Shown: positions 26,553-34,177 of the stretch, piece after piece
Layout: each line of letters starts with the position of its first letter
Numbering within the stretch: the first letter of the stretch is position 1
Origin: Companilactobacillus kimchii DSM 13961 = JCM 10707
GTDB taxonomy: Bacteria; Bacillota; Bacilli; Lactobacillales; Lactobacillaceae
Direction: 5' to 3'
DNA length: 64,000 nucleotides
Assembly: GCF_001435445.1 (NCBI RefSeq)
Contig: NZ_AZDH01000018.1
Coordinates: 106,746 to 170,745 of the forward strand
Program-made: the position numbers and the translations under genes
The notes under the pieces: model-generated
Databases searched by the model: none
The model's input: only the letters and a program-made list of their open reading frames with translations
What the model was told of the DNA's origin: nothing

Positions 26553-26702
26553 CACTAACATAAATAGTAAAATAAATCAAATAATGAGCAACGTGTAATA
26601 TTGTATCATACATTCCGAATATTTTTTGGCAAACAATTAAATATTGAGCAGTTTTTGCTATATAGTAGGAGCATAACCTAAAATTAAAAATGAGGTAGAA
26701 AG

Positions 26703-27647
26703 ATGAAAGTTCTTAGTTTAGTTAATTTAACCAAAAAACAACGAGAGAAGATCGAATCAATTTCTAATATTGATTTACAAGTTGTATCTCCTAAACAGGT
26801 GACACCAGAAGATCTTGATGGTGTGGAAGTACTTTATGACTGGTCCAATACTTTGAAAGACGCTGTAGTTAAAAGTGAAACTCTAAATTGGATTCAAGTT
26901 GTCCGTGCAGGCGTTGATGCACTACCATTGCCTGAATTGAATAGTAAAGGTGTTATTTTAACTAATGGCTCAGGCGCTAATGCGATTAACATTGCAGAAC
27001 AAACTTTGGCTTATATGTTAATGTTTGTTCGTCGTATGAATTTGACAGCCAGACATCAAGATGCAAGAGAGTGGAAGCATGATGAGGGTTATGATGAAGT
27101 TTATAACAAGACTGTCATGATCGTCGGTGTTGGACATATCGGTACTTTGATCGCTAAATATGCCAAAGCTCTAGGTATGAAAACAATCGGTGTTCGCCAT
27201 AGTGATAAACCGGCTGAATACATCGATGAAATGATTCCTATGTCAGAACTTTCTAACAGAATCAATGAAGTTCATTTCGTAATCAATGCCTTGCCAGATA
27301 CAGACGAAACTTTAGGTATCTTCAATAAAGATTTATTCGATGCTATGTCTAAGAAAGCTTATTACATTAATATTGGTCGTGGAAAAACAACTAATATGGA
27401 TGATTTAGTTGAAGCTTTGAACGGTGAAGCTATCGCTGGTGCTGCTTTGGATGTAACTACACCAGAGCCATTACCAAGTGACAGTCCACTTTGGGATATG
27501 AAGAACGTTATTATCACACCGCATGATGCAGGGATGAGCGTTCATTATGAAGAACGTGCCTTTGATATTTTCAAACGTAATCTTAAGTCGTATGTTGAAA
27601 ATGGTGAAGTTGTTGAAAATGTGGTTAATTACTCACTAGGTTATTAA
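26703..27647 (+). CDS. D-2-hydroxyacid dehydrogenase (phosphoglycerate dehydrogenase-like)
   Basis: 314 residues. NAD-binding GVGHIG at 142-147, and the catalytic trio Arg226 (NIGRGKT), Glu255 (PEPLP) and His274 (TPHDAGM). An NAD-dependent reductase of 2-keto acids, in lactobacilli often of branched-chain or aromatic keto acids; the exact substrate is not set by these motifs. Ribosome site GAGGTAGAAAG. Monocistronic: the next gene has its own ribosome site after a gap. Confidence 0.9.
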   Translation: MKVLSLVNLTKKQREKIESISNIDLQVVSPKQVTPEDLDGVEVLYDWSNTLKDAVVKSETLNWIQVVRAGVDALPLPELNSKGVILTNGSGANAINIAEQTLAYMLMFVRRMNLTARHQDAREWKHDEGYDEVYNKTVMIVGVGHIGTLIAKYAKALGMKTIGVRHSDKPAEYIDEMIPMSELSNRINEVHFVINALPDTDETLGIFNKDLFDAMSKKAYYINIGRGKTTNMDDLVEALNGEAIAGAALDVTTPEPLPSDSPLWDMKNVIITPHDAGMSVHYEERAFDIFKRNLKSYVENGEVVENVVNYSLGY

Positions 27648-27732
27648 AATGTTTCCGTTTACAGAATGAAAGTAACTTGAGAAATCCGACAGAAGTATTT
27701 AGAATTGAATTAGATATATGAAAGGAAAAATA

Positions 27733-28146
27733 ATGTTATCTAGTGACTATTTTATAGGATTCATGTCGATTTTCTTGTTTTGGCTCTTACTTTTACTTTT
27801 GGAAATAATTTTAAACATGAGGAACACGATAATAGAATTATCTTTCTTTTCTGATGAAAAATTAAGTACGTTAGATAGAAAACTAGATCAGCGCTTTGGA
27901 GCCCGATTTCAAGGACTCTTTGAATTTATTGAATTTTTGATTATCGGTTATATCGTTTATGCGGTGTTGACCGATTTGAGATTCCAAGGTTTTCAATTAG
28001 ATGCATCATCATTTGGACAGATCATCTTTTTATCTGTCATTGTTGTAGCTGTAATGGTGGGTGATATACTTTTGATTGCTAAGGATTTACATATCTATAA
28101 ATTTATTAAGCATTCCGAAGCCTTGTCTAGAAAAAATTCCAATTAA
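27733..28146 (+). CDS. Small membrane protein of unknown function
   Basis: 137 residues from ATG 27733, chosen because AAAGGA lies seven bases upstream; ATG 27718 overlaps that site. Three or four hydrophobic helices: residues 5-25, 65-85 and 95-120. The segment LDRKLDQRFGARFQGLFEFIEF between them is amphipathic. No family recognised. Confidence 0.7.
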   Translation: MLSSDYFIGFMSIFLFWLLLLLLEIILNMRNTIIELSFFSDEKLSTLDRKLDQRFGARFQGLFEFIEFLIIGYIVYAVLTDLRFQGFQLDASSFGQIIFLSVIVVAVMVGDILLIAKDLHIYKFIKHSEALSRKNSN

Positions 28147-28184
28147 AAAAAGGTACTTCCGTTCACGGAAGTACCTTTTTGAGT
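28143..28184. terminator. Bidirectional terminator
   Basis: AAAAAGGTACTTCCG and CGGAAGTACCTTTTT form a perfect stem between converging genes. Confidence 0.92.
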
Positions 28185-28633
28185 CTAATCATATCTTTTA
28201 AAACTAGTTTGTTTTCAATAATTGGTTCGGAGTAGTTATCAACAAAAAAGTTGGTATCAATGTTAATAACTCGAAAGCCGCATTTTTGGTACAGGTAGAG
28301 TTGTGAAAAACTAGTGCTGCCAGTTCCAATTTCAATTGTCTTGTAACGGTGTTTCTTAGCCCAATCACAGGTAAAGTTAATTAAATCTTCGCCTAGGCCG
28401 TGATTACGATATTTTTCATCCACAGAAATATTCACAATTTCCACTGTTCGTGGGTGAGTATCTAGCAATAAAATAACACCCAACAAATCTTTTCCACAGA
28501 CTAATTCGAATTTATAGGCTCGTGGTAAATAACTTTCAATTATTTCCCGAGATGGATCGGCTTCTAAAAATAGTTGCATGTGTTTATCGGTAATTTGATT
28601 GATAGGTTGAATTTTATTTTCTGATTTGTCCAT
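28163..28633 (-). CDS. GNAT-family N-acetyltransferase
   Basis: 156 residues. The GNAT core is visible: ELVCGKDLLGVILLLDTHPRTVEIVNISVDEKYRNHGLGEDLINF, where RNHGLG is the acetyl-CoA pyrophosphate loop (motif A), followed by YKTIEIGTGSTSFSQLYLYQKCGFRVI (motif B). The gene overlaps the end of proA by 20 bases, so it is expressed with it. Target molecule or protein unknown. Confidence 0.85.
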   Translation of the reverse strand: MDKSENKIQPINQITDKHMQLFLEADPSREIIESYLPRAYKFELVCGKDLLGVILLLDTHPRTVEIVNISVDEKYRNHGLGEDLINFTCDWAKKHRYKTIEIGTGSTSFSQLYLYQKCGFRVINIDTNFFVDNYSEPIIENKLVLKDMIRLKKVLP

Positions 28634-29861
28634 CGCCTTGTACCAGGTACTTTGTTGTTGTTAATTCATTGGCACCCATAGGACCTCTAGCGTGAAGTTT
28701 TTGGGTACTGATACCAATTTCAGCACCGAAGCCAAATTGTTGTCCATCAGTGAAACGAGTTGAGGCATTAGTGTAAACAACTGCGGCATCAATTTGTTTC
28801 ATGAATTGGCGACTGCTGCTATAGTTTTCGGTAATAATGGATTCACTATGTTTAGTGTTGTATTTATTGATGTGCTTGATGGCATCGTCAATTGAGTCGA
28901 CGATTTTAACAGCAATAATATAGTCGTCGTATTCAGTACCCCAATCTTCTTCAGTAGCGGGTACAATATCAGGTACGATAGCCTTAGATAAAGTATCACC
29001 TCGGACTTCGACACTATTAGCTTGTAAGGCATCATAGAGCTCAGGCAAGAATTGATTAGCGATATCACGATGCAAAATTACTTTTTCAGCAGCGTTGCAA
29101 ACAGAAGGACGCTGTACTTTTGCATTAATGATGATCTTAAGGGCCTTGTCTAAATCAGCATCCCTATCAACATAGATGTGACAATTACCAGCTCCAGTTT
29201 CAATAATAGGAACTTTAGCTTTGTCGACGACCATCTTAATAAATTTGCCACTACCACGAGGGATTAAAACATCAATGTATTGATTCAACTCCATCATCTT
29301 TTGAGCTGTTTCATGACTAACATCATCGATCAATTGGACGGCATCTTGATTAATACCAACTTTTTGAAGAGCATGGCGTAAAGTTTCTGAGAGGGCAATG
29401 TTAGAATTAATGGCTTCCTTACCACCACGTAGAATAACGGCGTTACCAGCCTTGAAGCACAAGCCAGCAGCATCAACGGTAACATTAGGACGAGCTTCGT
29501 AGATCATCCCAATAACGCCTAAAGGCACACGTTCCTGAGTAATATCGAGTCCACTAGTTGTTTGCCAACCACGATCAACTTTACCAATGGGGTCAGGTAG
29601 TTCGACGACTTGACGCAAACCGTTAGCCATATCATTGATACGATCGGGTGTAAGCAATAAACGATCGAGCATGGCTTTTTTAGTACCGTTCTCCTTAGCT
29701 TTGTCATAGTCCTCTTTATTAGCAGCAACAATTTCCTTAGTATTCAATACTAAGCTGTCAGCCATAGTCAAAAGGGCTGTATTTTTTTCTTTGGAACCTA
29801 GTTGTCCTAATTCAAAGGCAGCATCTTGGGCTTTTTGGCCCATTTCTTCGAGATTAGTCAT
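28614..29861 (-). CDS. proA: Gamma-glutamyl phosphate reductase ProA
   Basis: 415 residues, the usual length. An aldehyde-dehydrogenase-fold enzyme that reduces gamma-glutamyl phosphate to glutamate 5-semialdehyde with NADPH, second step of proline synthesis. The catalytic cysteine is in VQRPSVCNAAEKVILH; EARPNVTVDAAGLCFKAGNAVILRGGKEA and the C-terminal LHARGPMGANELTTTKY are family blocks. Ribosome site AGGAGG. proB is upstream on the same strand but separated by a marR gene, a terminator and a new promoter. Confidence 0.96.
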   Translation of the reverse strand: MTNLEEMGQKAQDAAFELGQLGSKEKNTALLTMADSLVLNTKEIVAANKEDYDKAKENGTKKAMLDRLLLTPDRINDMANGLRQVVELPDPIGKVDRGWQTTSGLDITQERVPLGVIGMIYEARPNVTVDAAGLCFKAGNAVILRGGKEAINSNIALSETLRHALQKVGINQDAVQLIDDVSHETAQKMMELNQYIDVLIPRGSGKFIKMVVDKAKVPIIETGAGNCHIYVDRDADLDKALKIIINAKVQRPSVCNAAEKVILHRDIANQFLPELYDALQANSVEVRGDTLSKAIVPDIVPATEEDWGTEYDDYIIAVKIVDSIDDAIKHINKYNTKHSESIITENYSSSRQFMKQIDAAVVYTNASTRFTDGQQFGFGAEIGISTQKLHARGPMGANELTTTKYLVQGDGQIRK

Positions 29862-29923
29862 TGTATCCTCCTAAAACGCTTTCTAATGTTTTAAGTATAT
29901 CAGTTATTGAAAAAAGTGGTTAT

Positions 29924-29958
29924 AGCAAAAAAATAGTGGACCGATGTCCACTATTTTC
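29924..29958 (-). terminator. Terminator between marR and proA
   Basis: AAAATAGTGGAC..GTCCACTATTTT followed by T7 on the minus strand. It lies between the promoter at 30012-30039 and proA, so it could also attenuate proA transcription. Confidence 0.8.
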
Positions 29959-30011
29959 TTGTCTAAGTAATTTTAATTTATTTGCGTTGTGTTGCTGTCA
30001 ACGTAATTAGT

Positions 30012-30039
30012 ATTCTACTCCATTTTATGTGGCTGTCAA
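30012..30039 (-). promoter_or_regulatory. Promoter of proA
   Basis: Consensus TTGACA with TAGAAT after 16 bp on the minus strand. A second TTGACAGC..ACA copy sits 38 bp further downstream. Confidence 0.55.
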
Positions 30040-30044
30040 CATAT

Positions 30045-30470
30045 TTAGCTATTACTGATATTTTGACTGATTTTACCAATCATTTCTAAAAAGAGACGTT
30101 GTTCTTCAGTACTCAAACCCTTAGTAGTAGTCTTTTCAGCTTCTAATAGAATGGCATGAAGCTTTTGAGCCATTTGAACGCCACTATCAGTCAAACTGAC
30201 AAGTGTTATACGTTTGTCTTTTTTAGATTTGGAAGTCGTTACTAAACCAGTTTTAGTCATGCGACTGATTGATTTGGCAATAGTTGAGTGATCAACACAT
30301 AAAGTGGTGACTAATTTATTTTGCGAAATATTATTGTTTTTGAATAATTCCAGTAAGATCATATCTTGACCAGGGTAGAGTCCTAGGGGACGAATCTTTT
30401 TAGTAACGAGATTCTTATAGCTAGTAATCAAAGTAACGATAGCTTTGGCAATTGGATATTCGTTATTCAT
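30045..30470 (-). CDS. MarR-family transcriptional regulator between proB and proA
   Basis: 141 residues, a winged-helix dimer: NNNISQNKLVTTLCVDHSTIAKSISRMTKTGLVTTSKSKKDKRITLVSLTDSG is the HTH-wing region. The gene starts 17 bases after the proB stop with an AGGA site, so it is cotranscribed with proB. Such an insertion inside the proBA pair is unusual; whether it responds to osmotic or redox signals is unknown. Confidence 0.88.
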   Translation of the reverse strand: MNNEYPIAKAIVTLITSYKNLVTKKIRPLGLYPGQDMILLELFKNNNISQNKLVTTLCVDHSTIAKSISRMTKTGLVTTSKSKKDKRITLVSLTDSGVQMAQKLHAILLEAEKTTTKGLSTEEQRLFLEMIGKISQNISNS

Positions 30471-30487
30471 ATTTTCCTCCTATGGGA

Positions 30488-31300
30488 TCATTGAATGTTT
30501 TTGGAGAAGAGGGTCCCAACTGCATCGCCGGAAAGAATATTGAAAATAACATCAGGATTTTTACCATTTGTAAGGACCATCTGTTGGTTATGTTTCAAAA
30601 TCAGTTCTGCAGCTTTTAGTTTAGTCGTCATACCACCAGTTCCGTATTTAGTTCCGTGACCACCAGCAGCGGCAATGATATCAGGATTGATCTTATTGAT
30701 ACTGTCGATTAGATGGGCATCAGGGACCTTGAGTGGATTAGCTGAATAAAAACCATCAATATCTGATAACATGATCAACAAATCGGCATCGACTAAATTA
30801 GTTACAATAGCCGACAATTGATCGTTATCACCAAATTTAGTGTGATGATCCAATTCGGAGACAGTCACAGTATCATTTTCGTTAACGATAGGAATAGCGT
30901 TGTCCATTGACATCAATTCTTGGAAACTATTCATCACGTTAGTATGACTTTCGGGATAATCGATTATATCACGAGTGATCAACATTTGGGCGACTGACAT
31001 TCCATATTCATGAAAAGCTTCATTGTAAATCTGCATCAATTCTGCTTGTCCGACAGCAGCAACAGCTTGTTGCTTGGAAATTTTGATCGGACGCTTGTCA
31101 ATTCCCAGTACCCCCATACCGACACCAATAGCCCCAGATGAAACAAGAACGACATCTTTACCATCCTTTTTTAAAGTGCTAAGTACATGAGCTAGTTCTT
31201 TAATAACTTCTAAGTTAATTTTGCTATTTTGACGAATCAGAGTGCTAGTACCAACTTTGACTACGATTCGGTCACCATAAATCTGGCGCTTATTTTGCAT
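30488..31300 (-). CDS. proB: Glutamate 5-kinase ProB (short form)
   Basis: 270 residues, an amino acid kinase-family protein phosphorylating glutamate at the gamma carboxyl, the first and feedback-controlled step of proline synthesis. GDRIVVKVGTSTLI at the start, VSSGAIGVGMGVLG and NENDTVTVSELDH..FGDNDQLSAIV are family blocks, and GGMTTKLKAAELI is near the end. It lacks the C-terminal PUA domain of E. coli ProB (about 367 residues), as is common in Lactobacillales. Confidence 0.95.
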   Translation of the reverse strand: MQNKRQIYGDRIVVKVGTSTLIRQNSKINLEVIKELAHVLSTLKKDGKDVVLVSSGAIGVGMGVLGIDKRPIKISKQQAVAAVGQAELMQIYNEAFHEYGMSVAQMLITRDIIDYPESHTNVMNSFQELMSMDNAIPIVNENDTVTVSELDHHTKFGDNDQLSAIVTNLVDADLLIMLSDIDGFYSANPLKVPDAHLIDSINKINPDIIAAAGGHGTKYGTGGMTTKLKAAELILKHNQQMVLTNGKNPDVIFNILSGDAVGTLFSKNIQ

Positions 31301-31401
31301 TTTTCCATCCTCTAAAAATAATTGATTAAGATTGTTGACTATTTAACACTAATATTATTATGCTAAGGCAAGAAGTGAAATAAGAAAAGGGTGTATTTAA
31401 A

Positions 31402-31680
31402 TTGTATAAAGTATTAATCGTGCTTCACGAAGGCGACGACTATATTAGAATGAATAAAGTTTACATTGAAAGTATGCCCGTGGCTGGACAATACATTATT
31501 CATACAGATGGTTTAGCTTATTATGTAGAAGAAGTAACCACTTTTGTCGGTTATGTAAGTAGCAAAGGGGCCATTGCAATAGTAGTTGTTCATCCAGCTC
31601 CTAAAGATTCAGCTGTTAATAAGTTATATGGTGTAGATATTGAACGGGATTTAGATGATCCTGAATATAATAAAAACTAA
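31402..31680 (+). CDS. Small hypothetical protein
   Basis: 92 residues, from a TTG start with AAAGGGTG about ten bases upstream. The composition is ordinary for a folded protein (YKVLIVLHEGDDYIRMNKVYIESMP...), ending in an acidic tail. Codon usage is similar to its neighbours. No domain recognised. It stands divergent from proB with TTGACT near 31336 as a possible -35. Confidence 0.6.
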   Translation: MYKVLIVLHEGDDYIRMNKVYIESMPVAGQYIIHTDGLAYYVEEVTTFVGYVSSKGAIAIVVVHPAPKDSAVNKLYGVDIERDLDDPEYNKN

Positions 31681-31703
31681 ATAGTATTTTGAGGTGGGAT
31701 GTG

Positions 31704-31777
31704 CTTAAATTGCCGCCCTCCACAAAAATCGGGAATGCATTGGAACGCTATGGGCGCGGCTTTTGCTCAAATCAAGT
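31704..31777 (+). repeat. Truncated copy of the 31.8-32.4 kb structured repeat
   Basis: The stretch TTAAATTGCCGCCCTCCACA... GGAACGCTATGGGCGCGGCTT follows the left third of the copies at 31803 and (reverse) 32281, then diverges. First of three related elements in a gene-poor interval of about 1.4 kb (31681-33067). Confidence 0.5.
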
Positions 31778-31802
31778 CGTAACTGAATGCCAACTAATGT
31801 AG

Positions 31803-31980
31803 TTAAAATATGCCGTCGTCCGCAAAAAATCTGTGAGCCGCTGGAACGTGGTGGACACGACTTGGAGCTAATAATTCCGCACTTTGTGCGAAATCATGGA
31901 TCTCCAAGTTCGGTCTTATACTAACCTTGCTACGCAAGCTAAGTATAACTTCACCACTGAGGGCTCGCAGATTTTTTACT
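31803..31980 (+). repeat. Three-armed structured repeat, copy B
   Basis: An imperfect inverted repeat that folds as a cross. The outer stem AAAAAATCTGTGAGCC pairs with GGCTCGCAGATTTTTT and continues through GTGGTGGA/TTCACCAC. One arm is CTTGGAG..CTCCAAG capped by TTCCGCAC/GTGCGAA, the other arm TTATACT..CTTGC/GCAAG..AGTATAA. Related copies lie at 31704 and 32281. No open reading frame of credible quality lies within. Confidence 0.65.
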
Positions 31981-32043
31981 ACCGACTGGTTCCCTGAGTC
32001 TAATATTGGCCAGTGAAACTGCAGTAGTTTGGAATTCTAAATC

Positions 32044-32118
32044 AAAAGAACAGCTTTTATTAAGTATTCAAGACGTTATATACTTGAATGATTCTCAATA
32101 GAAGTTGTTCTTATTTTT
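32044..32118 (+). repeat. Imperfect inverted repeat with T tract
   Basis: AAGAACAGCTTTTATTAAGTA..TTCAAG faces TACTTGAATG..AGAAGTTGTTCTT, about 27 bases per arm with mismatches, ending in TTATTTTTT. Could be a strong terminator or the remnant of a mobile element. Confidence 0.45.
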
Positions 32119-32280
32119 TATTGTTTACATTGAGGTAAATTAAAGTTATCTGTTAGTTTTTTTTAGATTAAAAGCAGTATCTACTTTATTAAAAGTTAGA
32201 AAGTAAAATAGTAATAAAATAGAAATTATCTTTATTTCAAAAGTTTAGAAGAGCGATAGTAAATAGAATAGTTTACTAGT

Positions 32281-32456
32281 CTGGAGCAAAAATTGAAAAT
32301 GCGGTCAGCTGTGAAGTCCTTGTTAACGGCTGTGCCGTTTACAAGTAGGTCGATCTTGAAGATCCAAAATTCCACATAAAGTGTGAAATTTTTAGCTCCA
32401 AGTCGGCCCACAGCGTTCCACCAGCATTTTCAGTTTCTGCGGAGGACGGCATATTT
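32281..32456 (-). repeat. Three-armed structured repeat, copy C (inverted orientation)
   Basis: Read on the minus strand it begins ATATGCCGTCCTCCGCA and aligns with copy B along its length. The arm sequences differ but the pairing is kept: TGAAAATGC/GCATTTTCA outer stem, CTTGGAG/CTTCAAG with G-U pairs, AAAATTTCACAC/GTGGAATTTT, and CTTGTTAACGGC/GCCGTTTACAAG. Preserved pairing with changed bases is the sign of a maintained structure. Confidence 0.65.
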
Positions 32457-32608
32457 AACCCTAAAAATAATAAGAAAAACGTAATTTACAAATGTAGGCT
32501 TGCAATTTTGCCACTTTAGTTTTAAATATAAAATAGTAAGTCTATATTTGTAAACTTTATTTTCGAGAATTGGTATTATCCAATGTTCATGCGTTTTAGA
32601 GCAAAAAA

Positions 32609-32760
32609 AATAAAGGCCTACCACTAGCCTTTATTTTGCGAGAAATTTAAACCAGAGCCTACCACTAACCCTGATTCCTAAGCAGTTGAGAAGGAGTACT
32701 ACTCTAAAAGGATAACAATGAAACATTGTTAGGTTAATACATCTCGCCTATATAACCAAA
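32609..32760 (-). ncRNA. Candidate small RNA with two hairpins sharing one loop
   Basis: On the minus strand, after a TATAAT near 32770, about 150 bases fold into small hairpins (GGTTA/TAACC, AACAATG/CATTGTT), then CAGGG-[TTAGTGGTAGG]-CTCTG, and end in a terminator AATAAAGGC-[TAGTGGTAG]-GCCTTTATT-T8. The 11-mer GCCTACCACTA (plus strand) occurs at 32616 and 32657. No peptide of convincing quality is encoded. It resembles antisense regulators with repeated recognition loops; unproven. Confidence 0.35.
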
Positions 32761-33067
32761 TTAATTATAAGTCTGATATAATTTTATTTCTACAATTCAG
32801 GAAAATAATTTGAGCAAAAAAACAAGATTTTAAAAAGAATCATAAATTAAATACACTATTTTGTTGTATTTGATGACATCAATGACAGGGGATACATTGA
32901 ATGTCATAATCTAAGTACGTGTAGAATACTGATATTATATAAGTTGTTCAGAAAAGTATAAGTATTTTATATAAAAATGGAAGCATATTGCTGCCATTCT
33001 GATACATAATGGACAGTGATAAAGAGAGATTATTGCATATTGAGGATATTTTATAGAGAAGGGTGGT

Positions 33068-33349
33068 ATGACTTTGAAAGAAGTACGCATTTCTAGTGTT
33101 GAACGTGATAACTTTATTCGATCAGTAGAGGAGTCCGTTGGATCTTTTAACTTGGGTTGTGAAGGATCACTAATAAATCTAGTATTCAAGCACTTGGAGC
33201 TACTAGAATATAATGACAGTTTAGAAGACGAGTTAAATAACTTTCGACGTGATTTGATTGAATATGATATCAACACGGGTCATCGTCACAATCGTGATGT
33301 AGAAGAATTATTGTTTAAAATTAAAAATCGCAATTTACCATATATATAA
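33068..33349 (+). CDS. Small hypothetical protein
   Basis: 93 residues, ATG with GAAGGGTGG six bases upstream. Charged, largely helical (FKHLELLEYNDSLEDELNNFRRDLIEYDINTGHRHNRDVEELLFKI). No family recognised. It follows the repeat-rich interval and is closed by its own terminator. Confidence 0.65.
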   Translation: MTLKEVRISSVERDNFIRSVEESVGSFNLGCEGSLINLVFKHLELLEYNDSLEDELNNFRRDLIEYDINTGHRHNRDVEELLFKIKNRNLPYI

Positions 33350-33356
33350 CATACTG

Positions 33357-33386
33357 TAGGAATATTTTATATTCCTACTTTTTTTG
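33357..33386 (+). terminator. Rho-independent terminator
   Basis: TAGGAATAT pairs with ATATTCCTA across TTT, then T7. Confidence 0.85.
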
Positions 33387-33424
33387 TGTCTGATGAGATA
33401 ATATTATGATCATGAGGTGCAAAA

Positions 33425-34177
33425 ATGTTAAAGATAATCCCTAGATCAATCCAAGATGTGCCAACGTTAGAAGTTATACAAGAAGAACTAATTAATGAAC
33501 CTTTACCATTAGTGGTTTTTTATCATGGTTGGCGTTCAGCTAAAGAACAAGTTTTAACACAGGCCAGAAAATTAGCACAGAAGAATATTCGAGTTGTTTT
33601 ACCTGATGCGCCTAATCATGGGGAACGTCATGCGGATGTTTCTTCAGTGCCTTCAGTGACTTTCTGGAACAGTATCCAAGGCAATATTGGTGAATTCTCT
33701 CTTATTTGTCAGTTTTATCAAAAAAATAAATTAATCAAGGATCAAAAAATCGGTGTTGGTGGTTACTCAATGGGGGGTATCACGACTGCTGCTCTATTGA
33801 CTCAGCATCCAGAGATCACCGCCGCAACAATAATTATGGGGACACCTGATCTAATAGGTTACGCTCAATTGGTTATTGATGATGCAAAAAAACGTAATTT
33901 ATATATGCCGGCTGATTTTGATAAATTGGTAGCTTGGATCGATAATTACGATCTCAACAGTCAACCTGAAAAAATTAATCGTCGTCCTGTTTTATTTTGG
34001 CATGGGACTAAGGATCCACGGATTCCTTATCGCATGTCAAAAGACTTCTTTGATAATTTGCAAGGAAAAACTTATGGCGAACAAGTAGCTTTTATCACTG
34101 GTTACAGAGCAGGACATTTGGTGGAACCAAGATTAATGGATAAGATTGCTAACTTCTTTGAGTATTATTTAGAATGA
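33425..34177 (+). CDS. Alpha/beta hydrolase (esterase, YitV-like)
   Basis: 250 residues. Oxyanion-side VVFYHGWRS near 31-38, nucleophile elbow GGYSMGG with Ser115, an acid in the HGTKDPRIPY segment and catalytic His in AGHLVEP near 236. The DAPNHGERH turn is typical of the dienelactone-hydrolase/YitV esterase branch. Substrate unknown. Its stop overlaps the end of the convergent MFS gene by 13 bases. Confidence 0.85.
   Translation: MLKIIPRSIQDVPTLEVIQEELINEPLPLVVFYHGWRSAKEQVLTQARKLAQKNIRVVLPDAPNHGERHADVSSVPSVTFWNSIQGNIGEFSLICQFYQKNKLIKDQKIGVGGYSMGGITTAALLTQHPEITAATIIMGTPDLIGYAQLVIDDAKKRNLYMPADFDKLVAWIDNYDLNSQPEKINRRPVLFWHGTKDPRIPYRMSKDFFDNLQGKTYGEQVAFITGYRAGHLVEPRLMDKIANFFEYYLE

Noticed and set aside
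29862..30010. T-box riboswitch in front of proA
   Set aside because: The conserved T-box AGGGTGGNACCGCG stretch and specifier hairpin are absent; only a plain terminator is visible.
32430..32624. Reading frame of 64 codons on the minus strand in the repeat region
   Set aside because: It runs through the structured repeat and the terminator hairpin, lacks a ribosome site and resembles no protein.
32580..32760. Fst-like type I toxin gene
   Set aside because: The bidirectional hairpin and direct repeats resemble that class, but no short hydrophobic peptide with a basic tail is encoded on either strand.
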